The position numbers and the translations under genes were made by a program. The notes under the pieces are model-generated. The model saw nothing but the letters and a program-made list of their open reading frames with translations, was not told the origin of the DNA and made no database searches. A stretch of 64,000 nt of DNA from Gonatopus flavifemur (taxonomy: Eukaryota > Arthropoda > Insecta > Hymenoptera > Dryinidae): NCBI GenBank assembly GCA_018340375.1, contig JAFFJZ010000003.1, forward strand, positions 51,925,006 to 51,989,005, written 5' to 3'. Each line of letters starts with the position of its first letter. Within the stretch, counting starts at the first letter, position 1. Shown here in pieces: positions 45,480-57,390 of this stretch.

Positions 45480-45740
45480 TAAACACACAGGCATACATAA
45501 CACACACACACACACATACATACATACATACATACATACATACATACATACATACATACATACATACATACGTACATACGTACATACGTACATACGTACA
45601 TACGTACATACGTCCACACGTCCACACGTACACACGTACACACGTACACACGTACACACGTACACACGTACACACGTACATACATACATACATACATACA
45701 TACATACATACATACATACATACATACATACATACATACA

Positions 45741-45769
<29 letters not shown>
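45480..45769. repeat. (CATA)n microsatellite with CGTA and CACACGTA blocks
   Basis: About 290 bp of 4-bp repeats, in order: CATA, then CGTACATA, CGTACACA/CGTCCACA, then CATA again. All long frames over it (up to 194 codons) are artefacts of the repeat. Confidence 0.95.
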
Positions 45770-45772
<3 letters not shown>

Positions 45773-45845
45773 AACAGACAGATAGAGAGGGGAAGGGAGA
45801 AGATGGGAGACCGATAATTCCTTTTATCGTAATTTTCATTCGCAG

Positions 45846-47673
45846 AGTTCATATTTTGTTTTGGATCCTGAAACATCCTTTAATAATCTTCCTGCGGATG
45901 TCAATATCGAACGTATTCTGCAAACTGATCAGACAACTAATCAGGACCTAAGTGTTCCTATAACATCCAAGAATCAGATATCCGTTAGAGAATCCACATC
46001 CCTTGGACAATACGTCACCGCGGAAAGTGATAAGTCCGAAAATGGTTGTTATTTGGAATCAGAGGTGAATATGGTAATATGCTTCATCTTTCCTTCTTTT
46101 CATGTAAAAATTCTACTGCGTAAGTGCCTAAGGCAATTTTATAATATTGGAATAATAGTAATCAATTTCCTTAGTCTTATTGTATTGTTTTTATTATTTG
46201 ATTAGGAAAACCTATTGCTTCAACTTTTGAAAGGAAGTTCAGAAGGGCGTGGAATTTTAGCTCAGTATACGGACACAAAAAAATTACACAAAGGAGCAAT
46301 ATCTGCAGGATCATCATTAAAGCAGAGTTGGATCCGGATCCGAATATTTCCATTGCTAGCTCAGTTTTGACGGCTTGGTCAAATCATATAGCAGCTCTTT
46401 TTCCAAAAGAAGATTCTTCAACTTACTACAGGAAAACTGCTACTTTCCTTACTGCAGGAAAAACGGGATTGCTAAGGTTGCGGCTGGGAAGCTCCAAGAT
46501 TGTTATAATAATACAAAACGCGCTTACAGGAAACGGGGAATAGCAACATCCCTGAGACCACCTGGATCGTCCCCTCAATCTTCTCCGGAGGAAAAGGACA
46601 TTCTAGGACAAGGAAGAATTCACTGGGATAATCTTGATTTCACGTTAGGTAAGACTTCACTTTTCACAAACGTCCAAAAGTATCCAACGTGAAAATTTGT
46701 CTCTTTCAGTTGATGTTGCAGAAGAGACTGAAAAGCACAGTGATGATTTGGCCTGGTTGGAAAATTCTTCGCAGCCTTGGGACTTAGTAGAGACAAAATG
46801 GCATAATACTGCATGTCTTGGACTTGCAATGCTAAATACGTCCGATGAAACTATTTCAGAGTATCTAGATACATTTCCAGCTTTGAAAAATCCAAGAGGG
46901 ATATATCTATTGAAAGCAGATTGCGAAGTATTGTATCCAAAGAGTACAAGGATCTTAGAAGAGACATTTCCTTTACATCGTATGTCAATAATTAACTTCG
47001 CCCGACAAAAACTCAAGGAGCTAAAGGCTACTGCCGCGAAGACTCAATTGAAAGATTATTTCAATATATTAGACACTTATAGTGAGTGCGTTTGACTAGT
47101 TCAAATATCAATCGAATGTTTACGAATGTACAATTGTTTCACTATTACCCATGAGAATTGGGCATATTATTTTTCGACTTATGTCATTTTGTTACAGGAA
47201 GTGAAGAAAGCGAGAACTTGATAGCACTTCTTCCTCTAATTATCCCTTTAACATCTTTAAGTCAAAAATCAATCAAACTTTCTCGACTAAAACGGTGGTC
47301 AAAGCTGGAGGTAGGAGATGCGTTTATTCTTCACATTCACAGTGAAACTGAGTTGAGAGCACGATTGACAGAGAGAAGAGAAAAAGCGCTGGGATTGAAA
47401 ATTCCCATTCAACCATTCATCATAGTGATTTGTGAAGACATTTCACGAATAACGAGTATTTTTATCAGTATCGACTCACAATTATATCCTGTACGAAACA
47501 TATTGACGGTAATTGATTGTTGTTTCAAAATTTTTCATGCAACATGTACATGTTACCCATTCGAAGCTCATGGGGTTTGGCTTTTTATTCAACAAGGCAT
47601 TTATAAGATTTTCAGTGAAGATGATAGGAATCATTCATCTATCAAGAGCTTAATATCTTCAATTTTGAAGTAG
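45846..47673 (+). pseudogene. First gene of CACTA-like element, four exons, unknown function
   Basis: Four exons fit GT-AG introns in phase: 45846-46064, 46206-46648, 46710-47081 and 47198-47673 (introns 141, 61 and 116 bp). The product would be about 500 residues plus a missing 5' exon. Segments DPDPNISIASSVLTAWSNHI, WDLVETKWHNT, EYLDTFPALKNPRG and the C-terminal VICEDISRITSIFISIDSQL resemble uncharacterised proteins frequently found next to animal CACTA-type transposases (from memory, not searched). Two frameshifts in exon 2 (A run at 46276-46283; near 46460) make it a pseudogene unless they are assembly errors. An AATAAA signal follows at 47821-47826. By position it could be the accessory, TnpA-like gene; that is inference. 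Confidence 0.6.
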
Positions 47674-47930
47674 ATTCATCATAGTAGAACAGAATATTTC
47701 ATCGATTGCTCACTTCGAATTGTTTGCCACTGCCAAAAATTTTCCAAAAAACAATTACTAATTGTTTTTACATATTTCATGGTTCAAACAAAGTTTCACC
47801 TTGCTTAATTTTTGAGTGCTGAAATAAAAAATTTTTCGTACATTATTATATGTATTGCATAGTATATAACTGAAAAAATCAAGAGGATCATTTGAATTCG
47901 ATCGAATACGGCATCATTTAAGTTTTTAAT

Positions 47931-50125
47931 ATGAGATGCTTTTTGTGTTCTGATGATTTTAGAGAATCGAATTCCTATATGAAACATTTGAAAGGATTTC
48001 ATGGCTTGAAATTGTGTGATAGATATACCTGTAGTATTTCAACGTGTAGAAGATCGTTTCATTTAAGAGAATCTTTCCGAAAACATTTGACAAATCATTT
48101 TGGAATTGGGACTACGCATAGTCAACAAGTCTATCTTCCAAGCATGTTGATGGATGATTTTCTGATGATTCGAACGGTTCAAGATAGTCCAAAATTGTCA
48201 AATAATGGTATTGTACAAAAAATTGTTCACATTGAACCAGAATCAATGTTCTCTGTTGCTGTAGCTTCAATGTTAGGTGATTACTCTATTTCGCGTAAAC
48301 ACGTTCAAATCTTTGTGGATAATTTTCAAAACATTATCATCAACGGTATCCTGCCATTAGTGAAAAAAAGAGATTTTAAATCCTTGGATAACTCACTTTC
48401 TTCCTTATCAACGGTGATTTCAAGTTTGAATTCTGATTACAAACGTTTGAATTACTTTATTAATAAAGAAACTTACATTCCTCCGCATGAAATCGAGATT
48501 AATTATCGATTAGAGATCAGGAAAGGCCTCAGACGTTCTCATAAAATCGTACAGGATACAATGCAGTCAATACCGTTGAGATTAGTGTTAGTAAACTTCT
48601 TTTCTCTCCCAGGTATGCTGTCTGATACTATGAGTCATGTTTCTTCTATACTAAATTCTGAAGTGCTCAAGAATTTCATACAGGGTACAACGTGGAAATC
48701 TAAAATGAAAAATCATGAACCTGGCGTTATTTATCTTCCTTTAAATATTTATTTCGACGAGTTTGAAACAGGAAACGTTCTATCCTCTATCCTTCATAAA
48801 ATCGGTGCCGCATACGCAGTTATCCCTTGCTTGCCTCCAGAATATGTCTCAAAAGTACAGTATATTCTTCTCGCTCAACTTTTTCATGCATCTGATCGAA
48901 CTCGTTTTGGCAACAAAGTTATTTTCGAACCACTGATCAAAGAAATAAATTATCCCCATGATACTGGAATCGAAGTCGCAACGGATAATGGTCCTATGGT
49001 AATTAAATTTGAACTTGGTGCCATACTTGGGGATAATCTTGGGATCCTCGCTATTATTGGATTTGTAGAAAGCTTTTCAGCTAATTATCCGTGCAGGATT
49101 TGTAAAGTTCATAAAAAAGACATGTCCATTTTGACGGTAGAAGATATAACTCTTCTCAGAACTGAAGAGCAATATGGAGCTGATTTGTCTCTTAATGATG
49201 TGAAACTCACGGGGATAAATGAAGAATGTGTTTGGCTAGACGTTAAGGGTTTCGAGCCTTTCAACCAAGTAGCCGAAGGATGTTGTAAATACGTTATGGC
49301 TTTTTTAATAGATTATTATGCCGACGTTTTGAAAGCTTTCTCTTCACAGTTATTAAACGACCGGATTGAATCTTTTGACTTCGGGGCTGATAATTTCAGT
49401 AGACCTGGTTTGATAGTATGGAATCATATTCGAGGACCACATGGTACAATTAAGTTCACAGCTTCAGAGGCACTGACTCTGGTCAGGTACTTCGGATTTT
49501 TAGTAGGAATGTATATTCCAGAAGAGTTAATCTCACTAAAACTCTCACTATCAAACAACAGCTAGTTTTAAATGATATGTTTCTCAATCCCCCTCCTCGC
49601 AAATTCATTTTTGGAAAATCAAATTCACTTGGTCCATTAAAAATCGAAATTTGTGAATCCATGAACATTTCGAATGAAGCAAAAATTGGAGCTGTTTCTT
49701 GGATTGAATATAAGGGCACCGTGTATAAGGCAGGAAGTATATTAGCTGTTGATTTAGATGAATCTAAAAATGCTCCGGTTTTTGGTTCTATCAAAAAATT
49801 AATATTAATAAACAATAATGATATTCCCTTCCAATTATCGATGTATAATACATTGGATTTTGATGATCATGTATTTGCATACCAAGTAGAAAAAATAAAT
49901 AAAGAATTATACTTAAGAATAGATGATTCAGTATACTCTTCATACATTAGTTACGTACTCAACAGAGACTATGTACATTTGTTGCAGATGTTCATTCTTG
50001 TAAATTTTCTGTACCGTAATAAAACTTTTTTTGTAATGCTACAAGTCCAAACCCGTATTTTTTTTTTCATTAATAACAGGTTCGCAATCCATAAGCAGAC
50101 TTTTTTGAGTAGATCCTGCAAATAG
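47931..50125 (+). pseudogene. CACTA/EnSpm-like transposase with C2H2 fingers, internally deleted
   Basis: From ATG 47931 a 544-codon frame starts with two C2H2-type fingers (residues 3-24, CFLCSDDF…HLKGFH; 34-56, CSISTC…HLTNH). The core has ATDNGPMVIKF, GDNLGILAIIGFVESFSANY (about residue 366 on) and the knuckle-like CRICKVH, the layout I associate with animal EnSpm/CACTA transposases. The frame breaks at about 49530 and resumes at once with NLTKTLTIKQQLVLND … YKAGSILAVD … APVFGSIKKL in another phase, ending near 50125. Relatives usually have roughly 100 or more residues here, so an internal deletion is likely. It lies 258 bp downstream of the first gene on the same strand. Confidence 0.65.
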
Positions 50126-50129
50126 AAAC

Positions 50130-50955
50130 AAAGTCTCTCCTTGATTAAAATTTTATTTTTGATAGCGAATCCAAAATTAAATCCAACAAAGTATAACTTT
50201 GGATTGATGAATGTGTTTCAAAATGAATTCTCCTCGATAAAATATAGTGATTAGACATGTTGTGAGAAAAACTAAGTTTTACAGGTTGTGATATTTTTAT
50301 ATTCGATTAACAATTTTTTTCAATACACGATTTCAATTTCAACTATATAATCAAGGACATTTTCAGAAACTTATTTGTCTTTCTCTCTCTCTATATATCA
50401 ATCCAAAGGAACGAAAAAGGGATACCGTATTCCTCTTTCGATTCTTCACTACCCTTCACATTTGGACGAGCGTAGAGAGAGACAGAAATTGTTCAAGTCA
50501 TCTCCAACCACAGTTATTTAGAATATGGGAAAAGGCCTGGAATCATTGTTTGTTCAGAGAATAAATTCCTTATGCCTTTCTTTAAACTCGATTCTGGAAA
50601 TGGTACGTAGGGATATCTATATTATTTCCTAATTCAAATTGGTCTCAGAATCAAACATAATGTAACTTCACTGTCTTTGACGAGAACAAACAAAATTGTG
50701 GTAAGGATCTTTTCGGTTGGAACTATTTAATATTTTATGATTAATTACGCCCAAGTAACATCAAAACGTTCCGAATACTCTATGAACGTCCGCAGTATAT
50801 ATGAACATACGAGTACGATTTATAAATGTTCAAAGCATATTCTAAAAGCTTAGAAGCTACTAAGACGATAATCTACACCTTCTTGAATAACGCACTCATT
50901 ATTTTCTAATAAGTAATTCATATTCACTGCCATAATACTCTTATCGATTTATTAA
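50130..50955. other. Non-coding; CCCAAGTAACA-type repeat at 50752
   Basis: AT-rich 3' region after the transposase. CCCAAGTAACATCAAAACGT at 50752 has the start of the CCCARGTA family, but no right end was found. The short CT/AT run near 50380 is simple sequence. Confidence 0.45.
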
Positions 50956-50959
50956 ATGT

Positions 50960-51240
50960 GATTTTCACACACCTATGGAATGTAAATGATTTCTTCATCG
51001 AAAGGAAAAACACGCATTAGAAAGGTCTAATTTACAATACCTCTTCATCTTTGAAAAGGTGAAATAAACCAAATTCGTGTCATGAATTTAACCGACTAAG
51101 TGGCGTATATTACCGTCACAGCTCTTACCGTATTGAAAAAGTGTTTTTCACCCGTGTAAGGCTGGCTTTATTTTTCACCATTCGACGGGTGAAAAATATA
51201 TGAAATAAGAGTGATTTTTACATTTCATTTTTCTCAGTGA
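50960..51240. mobile_element. CACTG-type right terminus (…TTTTTCTCAGTG)
   Basis: Read inverted from 51240, it begins CACTGAGAAAAATGAAATG and matches the left end of the MITE at 21185 for about 110 bp (including CACCCGT, GCCAGCCTTACAC). It is either the right end of the two-gene element upstream, 1.1 kb after the transposase, or a separate truncated MITE. No partner left end was found upstream of 45846. Confidence 0.6.
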
Positions 51241-52379
51241 ACCCTTGCGCCTTTGTGTATGGGTATTGGAGATACCCCATCACAGTAATGAATCAATGAC
51301 TGAATCATCATTCATAATCAGAAACGGGACTTAATCACAAAACCCCAACGCAATATAAAAAGTTTTTAGGAAGTGAAGTTCATAACAAAACCTCAAAGAG
51401 ATGTAAATAGTTTGACTAACGGTAGAAGTTGAAGTTGGTCTCCAGTTACTTCAGTCACATTGAAGTATTTCAAAACGGTTTTTTCAAAGGCGAAAACACA
51501 GTAGATATGTCACCGATTCTTACAACATGCTAGGCTCATCAGTTCCTTGGAGTAGAATCATAGGTGGCTGGAGACGAAGCAGAAATGAAGCAGACGTATC
51601 ACAAATTTGTATGCTAGCTATCGTCACTATCAATGTCATTCGGTGGACTCATAGTCGAGCGAAGACAAGGCGAAATCGCAGTGAATATATCACAGATTCA
51701 TTCGATGCTGGTATCAGATTCTTTGTGTAGTGTTTGAGGGGGATAAGAGAAAAACAAAATGAAGCGAATATACCATAGATCTGTGAGTTTGCTATCACTA
51801 CTATCAATTTGCATTAAAGATTACAAAGTGGATTCAATTGATAATGAATCCCTAGATTCTCCGAGTAGAATTACAGGTGGATGCAGAGATATCATACATC
51901 TGTATATCATGTACCAACAGGATCAATATCAATAGGTAGCGTTGTAAGAAAATGAAGAAAAGGGAGGAGCGCAGAGGATATACAACAGTTCCTTGCATCG
52001 AGTATACTACTATCAGATTCTTCTAATAAAATCACTGGTATATGACGAAGAAGCAGAAGGACGCAGATGTACTATACATCTCCTTAGTGAAAATATCTCT
52101 CTAAGAATTTCTAAGAATCTCTGAAAAACCCTCAAAATTCGGACATTTTCTCCAAAACTCAGAATAATTCTGAAAATCTCTGAAAATATTCTGAGCATCC
52201 CTGAAAAACCCTCAAAATTGAGATTTCCACGAGGGCTGTATGTCACTTACTATCATGATCATTAGGTAGCGTTGAAAGAAAATGAAGAAAAGACAGGAGC
52301 GCTGTGGGTATAACACAAATTTTTGCATCGGAAGCACTTGACTGACCAATTGACGAATGATTACGCAGACAGATACAAA
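51241..52379. repeat. Diverged dispersed repeats (AGAAGCAGA / GTAGCGTTG family)
   Basis: GTAGCGTTGTAAGAAAATGA (51937) and GTAGCGTTGAAAGAAAATGA (52266) repeat with about 330 bp between them, and AGCGAATATACCATAGATC links this stretch to 27.2 kb. No reading frame. The MITE 52082-52235 sits in it. Confidence 0.5.
52082..52235. mobile_element. CCTTAGTGAAAAT / ATTTCCACGAGGG MITE, CT duplication
   Basis: The degenerate CCC(T)NGTGGAAAT-type ends are inverted; CT flanks both sides (52080-52081 and 52236-52237). The 154-bp interior contains CTGAAAAACCCTCAAAATT twice. Confidence 0.65.
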
Positions 52380-52595
52380 CTCAAGTAACACAAGAATTTC
52401 TCAAGGGTGCTATGATGATATAGTGAATGTGAAAAGAATGTGCAAATGAGACTATTTTGGATAAATTCGTCAAGATATTCTATGGAGGTGCATAGCATAT
52501 AATTATTCGAAACAGTCTCATTTGGCGGTTCTAATAACGTTTGTAGGATTTTCCAAACACGTTCTTAGCATTTTTAACCTCTTGTGTTGCTTGGG
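52380..52595. mobile_element. CTCAAGTAACACAAG / GTGTTGCTTGGG MITE, AA duplication
   Basis: The left CTCAAGTAACACAAGAA and right TCTTGTGTTGCTTGGG are inverted; AA flanks both sides (52378-52379 and 52596-52597). AATGAGACTATTTTGGATAA and CGAAACAGTCTCATTTGG form an inner inverted pair. Confidence 0.75.
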
Positions 52596-52616
52596 AAAGT
52601 ATTCTGATTATAGAAA

Positions 52617-54000
52617 TTGTTGTAGAATAACTACAGGTCAACCTGACTGATATGACTGGAGACACAATTCATTCTAAATATTTTTTTCCAAAGTTATATC
52701 TCTCCAGATGTTCCATTCAAGCTGGATTACATGTCTATTCTTACAAACTTTTATTTCTATCCTTCATTATCTTTATTTTCAAATGATTCAATTCTCGAGT
52801 ATCATGAATATTAACTATCTTTATTTCCATATATTTTGATATTCGCAGATCATTATTCTTAGATATGTGTCACAAATGAAAATAATCTTATTCAACCGCC
52901 CATTTTTCCCCTCATTTCAACATATATTTAATGATGAGGATTTGTGAGAATGGAAATATGATGAGAATAGATATTTATTAACAGTGATATGTAGGAAAGA
53001 ATTATCTGAAAATTAAGATGATTGAGAATACAGATCTCTAATGGAGAATGTTTAATTGGAAATAGAGTATTTTGGAGTATTATATATGTTATAAATAATA
53101 TTATAATTACGGATATTGTTTTTGAATGACTGGAGATCAACCTGATTGATGTAGCTGGGGATAGAATTGATTCTAAAATATTCTCTCTAAAAGTTTGAAC
53201 CTTCCAGTTGTTCCATTCAAGCTGAATTGTATTTCCATTCTTAGGAACTTCTATCTTTAGTTTTGATTACTTTTGTTTTCAAATGATTCTATTCTTCGAT
53301 ATCATCAACGTTGAATATTTTCATCTTCACATATTTTCACTTCTGCAGGTCTGTATTCCCAAATATTTGTCGAAAATGGAATAAAATACCATTTAACGGC
53401 AATTTTTTTCCTTTTAATATGTACTAAAAAATGAAGACCTGCTATATTACATTCAACAATAAGGACCTGTTAGTGTACAAATATGTAGAAATAGATATTT
53501 ATGATCGGATATGATATTAAAGAGAAGAATTCTCTGAAAATAAACAAAAATAAAAATACGAATATTTTATGAAAAACCAAGTGCTTGAAAGCCCTGGTAA
53601 AAATAAAGCGTGCATTTGGAGCGTCGCATAGGAGTGTTATTACCGTCACATGAGAGTGTATTAAGAGTCAGTTGGCGCAGTTGAGCGTGGATCGAGCGTG
53701 AAGAAAAGCGTTCATGCACGCTGTACTCACGCTTATATTGAAGTAAGCGTGCATTGAACGTATATTGGCCAGAATCACGTTATTGGTACGCTGTTTGAAC
53801 TTTATGTGCACGCCGTTTTTTCGCCAGGGAGTAAACCATTTCGAAATATCATATATGTTATAAATGAGTTTAAAATCATAAAAATTGTTGTAGAATAACT
53901 ATCAGTACCCTGACTCGTGTGACGGAAGATACGATTTATTCTAAAATGATCTCTGCAAAAGTTTTATCTCTCCTGTTGTCACATTCGAGCCGAATGAATA
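52617..54000. repeat. About 490-540-bp tandem duplication, 2.3 copies
   Basis: TTGTTGTAGAATAACTA or TTGTTTTTGAATGACT followed by CAACCTGA(C/T)TGAT and GTTCCATTCAAGCTG starts copies at about 52617, 53116 and 53884 (third copy partial). Copy 2 is lengthened by the MITE 53592-53829. Confidence 0.7.
53592..53829. mobile_element. CCCTGGTAAAAATAAAGCGT MITE, AG duplication
   Basis: CCCTGGTAAAAATAAAGCGT is imperfectly inverted at the right (…GCACGCCGTTTTTTCGCCAGGG). AG flanks both sides (53590-53591 and 53830-53831). GCGTGNA-type motifs occur about ten times in both orientations. Confidence 0.8.
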
Positions 54001-54129
54001 ATGAGAGACCAAGTGGTTTTTCATATCACAGAAATAATCTGAGGACATTTTCTTCATTGCTATGGTTCCTATCAAACTCGACATGAGGATTTAATTGTTA
54101 ATCGTTTTCAATAGAAAGTATATTCAGAA

Positions 54130-55112
54130 AAAGAAGTTGAATCCCAATAAAAAAACTCCAAAAAAGTAAAAAAATAACGCCAATCACATGAAAATGCGAT
54201 CAATATCTACAAGAACAGATCTATAAACCTATTCTCAACAGAAATTTCATTACATTTGAAATTTCGATGCAATACAACAGGATATGCCCCTTGTGAGAAA
54301 AAGATGTGAAATCAATATGCGCGTCCAAGTACATTTGGTTACCCAAATGATATGTAAACGATTTTTTGTATATCAGAACTTTAATTTTTTCTCAATTGTG
54401 ATAAAAAAAAAGTGATTTATGATCTTTGAAAAATATAATTGTATTGAAAATAAATATAAAGTGGAGTAGAAGAAAAATTTGGTTCAATCATTTGGCATAT
54501 CTACTAGAAAGAACTCTGACTTATTCTGAAACAAACGTGTTGGTCATTCCTGAACAGTTTTGAAATTCATGTCGATGCGGAACACTTGGCGTGGCCAATA
54601 AAGATTTTATAATGGAAGTGTTTAATGAAAAGAGCTGAAAATTTTCCACTAGCCACGTCGAGTTTTTCGTATGGGCATGAATTACAAAACTGTTCAGGAA
54701 TGACCAACACGTTTGGTTCAAAATAAGTCAGAGTTCTTCCTAGTAATTATGCCAGGTGATTGAACCTAATTTCTCTTCTACTCCACTTTATATTCATTTT
54801 CAATACAATGATGTTTTTCAAAGATCATAAATCACTTTGAATAGAATTGAAAAAAATTGAAGTTACAATATACAAAAAATCGTTTACATACCATTTGGAT
54901 AACCAAATGTACTTGGCAGCGCATATTGATTTCACATCTTTTTTTTCACATGGGGAATATCCTGTTGTATCGCATCGAAATTTTAAATGTAATGAAATTT
55001 CTGTCAAGAATAGGTTTATAGATTTGTTTTTGTAGATATCGATCGCATTTTCATGTGCTTGGCGTTATTTTTCTACTTTTTTGGAGTTTTTTTATTGGGA
55101 TTATGCTTCCTA
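54130..55112. repeat. 1-kb palindrome, about 430-bp arms
   Basis: AATCCCAATAAAAAAACTCC (54140) is inverted at 55083-55102, and the mirror around 54621 includes GTTCAGGAATGACC/GGTCATTCCTGAAC and CCAAATGTACTTGG-type text. The loop is about 120 bp. Identity is moderate (roughly nine in ten by eye). Frames of 60-66 codons on both strands are by-products. Confidence 0.8.
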
Positions 55113-57390
55113 CTGAATCCCGTGGTCTGTGACAATCGGTATACTGCTGAGTATACATCCTGAATATTTCATTCAATTTCTTTGACAAACGACCGAGTAA
55201 TCGTGAGTTATGTTTTCGGTTTTTACGTTGTACCATGAAAGATATATTTCAAGATGGGGAGTTTTACTTCAAAGAATATTTTTCGTTACATCGATCTGGA
55301 TATGTATATAATTTTTTTATTATTTGTTTTGACCTTTTTCTATTGCTCAATATCATCACTGTTCTACGTGATTTCATGCACTAAGCGTGTTATATTTCCT
55401 GTAACTTCAATCAAACTGTTTATAACAGTGTATTTATGTATTTATATATTGTTTATATAACTGTTTATAACATTCTCTATCCAAAACATGGATAGAGAAA
55501 ATGAAATGTTGTAAGAATATTTGGATATTCGAATTCTGCGACTTGAGAAACATAAACTGTGATTGAAAAATTGAGCGAATACAATCTCTCCTACGGACCC
55601 TGGTATTCAGCCGGTAAAAGGAACATAATTGTGATAGATTTCCGTTGCTTGCTTATAAATAAATCGCTGTATTTTGCAAACCAATAGTCCAATCGATCTG
55701 AAATTTTCCATAAAGTTAGTCCATACACTAGCGAACAACTTTGTCGCTGGAATTTTTTGGTAGCTCTTACTTCCTACACCACTTGTTCAATGCAAGGCAT
55801 GGAAAACGTGATTTTCATTTTGAAATCAAAATTTGTCAATTTTTTATCAACTTTCAAAAACTTTCGCGACATAAGGATCTTCGGGGGAGTTTGACAAATC
55901 GAAATCCGCAAGATTCATTCCGATTCATTCAAAAATGAATGAGATCGAACGAATTTAGTGTGGAAGAACATTGATTTTTGGTACGAAAAAATGTGAAGTT
56001 TTTACTTTTCTTTTCGAAAACTATACATCCCAGAAAAAATGGTGAAGGGACACTGACTTTCATTTTTCGAGCCCTATCACCCAGTATTTTTCAATTTTCG
56101 AAATTCCGACTTTTTTTCGACCTCCGACCTGACGGCTCGGACAATACTTCTGCGGCTTTTCGAGCGCCAAGCGAGGTATTCTTTCCAACACCTCAATAGA
56201 CATTCGAAGGAAGGAAGTTTCGGAACAAATGAAGCGTAAAAATGTTCCAATGTTCGTTTTGCTGGTGCTTAATTGTTATTTCGGTCACGTTTCCATGTCG
56301 CTCCATACGTTTTTTTTTACTGGAAACAGTACAAAGTTTATGGAAAATTTTAAATCATTCATAAAGAATCCTAAGAACTCCTGAAAAATTTTTCTGGTCG
56401 ATTTATTTCTTGTTAAAAGTCGATTGAACCTCATCTGTATCAAGTCAGGCGGTAGCATCTCGACGCCAAGTACAGACGGCACGATTAATTCGTTTCTTTT
56501 TTTCCAATAGAACCTTGTTGGCAATTTATTGTTATTCAACTTGAAGCATTCATGATCAGTTCTCTGGGTTCAAAACATTGGAGCCCTCCGAAGTAGCTGA
56601 CCAGATGATCAGGGGATGTTCCTGATTAATTAACAATGAATTGGCAACAAGGAGCTATCGGAAAGAAGGAAACGGATTAATTGAATCCACTATACACGCA
56701 CGCAGAAAAGTGCCTTTTTGGAACACAGTACAGTTTACTGTTTGATATAGCAATAAATGTTTTTATCATGTTTTCAGTAGAATGAGCCATGTATTATCTT
56801 TCACGTAGTATCTTTGCGACTACGAGGATTGGCAATTTCTGTAATTTCCATCACTAAGTTTGAATTTTTTACATATGCCTATAAATAAAAATTCGACATA
56901 GTACATGTAATTTACTATGTCACATATCAGGGGCGGCTGTGCTACGTATGTCGACGAACTTGATTATTTTTTGAAGATCAAATTTAGATTTCAACGCCAT
57001 ATTCAGTACTATTATGGCTATGCTCCATACTTCAAATTTGTTGATATTTTGATTTCAACTTCCCCTGCAAGTATTGACACATGTGTCAGGAACAAACCTT
57101 CGTTAAGAATAATTAGACCAATATTGTTCCACGATTGTCCCATTGTTTTCAATCAGTGATGGTATATTTGCTCATATCTTTGGAATGGCCATCCCATACA
57201 GTACCGCGAGGTCTTTTGAACGTTCAGACAACGTGCAAATAACGTCTCAGGATGTTGTAAGCACGTCACATGTATGTTTCAGGTACGTGCAAATGTCCCG
57301 GTTAGTTCTATTCATGTGCCCCGTGCGACGTTCTGGGAAAGTGTTCAATAAAGGTTTTACTGACGTTCTGCGGAGCCGCACATATGTTTT
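55113..57390. other. Non-coding, nothing firm
   Basis: 2.3 kb without a supported gene. Small features: the hairpin ATTCTCTATCC/GGATAGAGAA near 55466-55500 and the CCCATACAGTACCG repeat start at 57193 (shared with 12.1 kb). Frames of 60-85 codons have no recognisable domain. Confidence 0.45.

Noticed and set aside
45255..45839. Frames up to 194 codons over the CATA microsatellite
   Set aside because: They are pure products of the 4-bp repeat, open on both strands and several phases.
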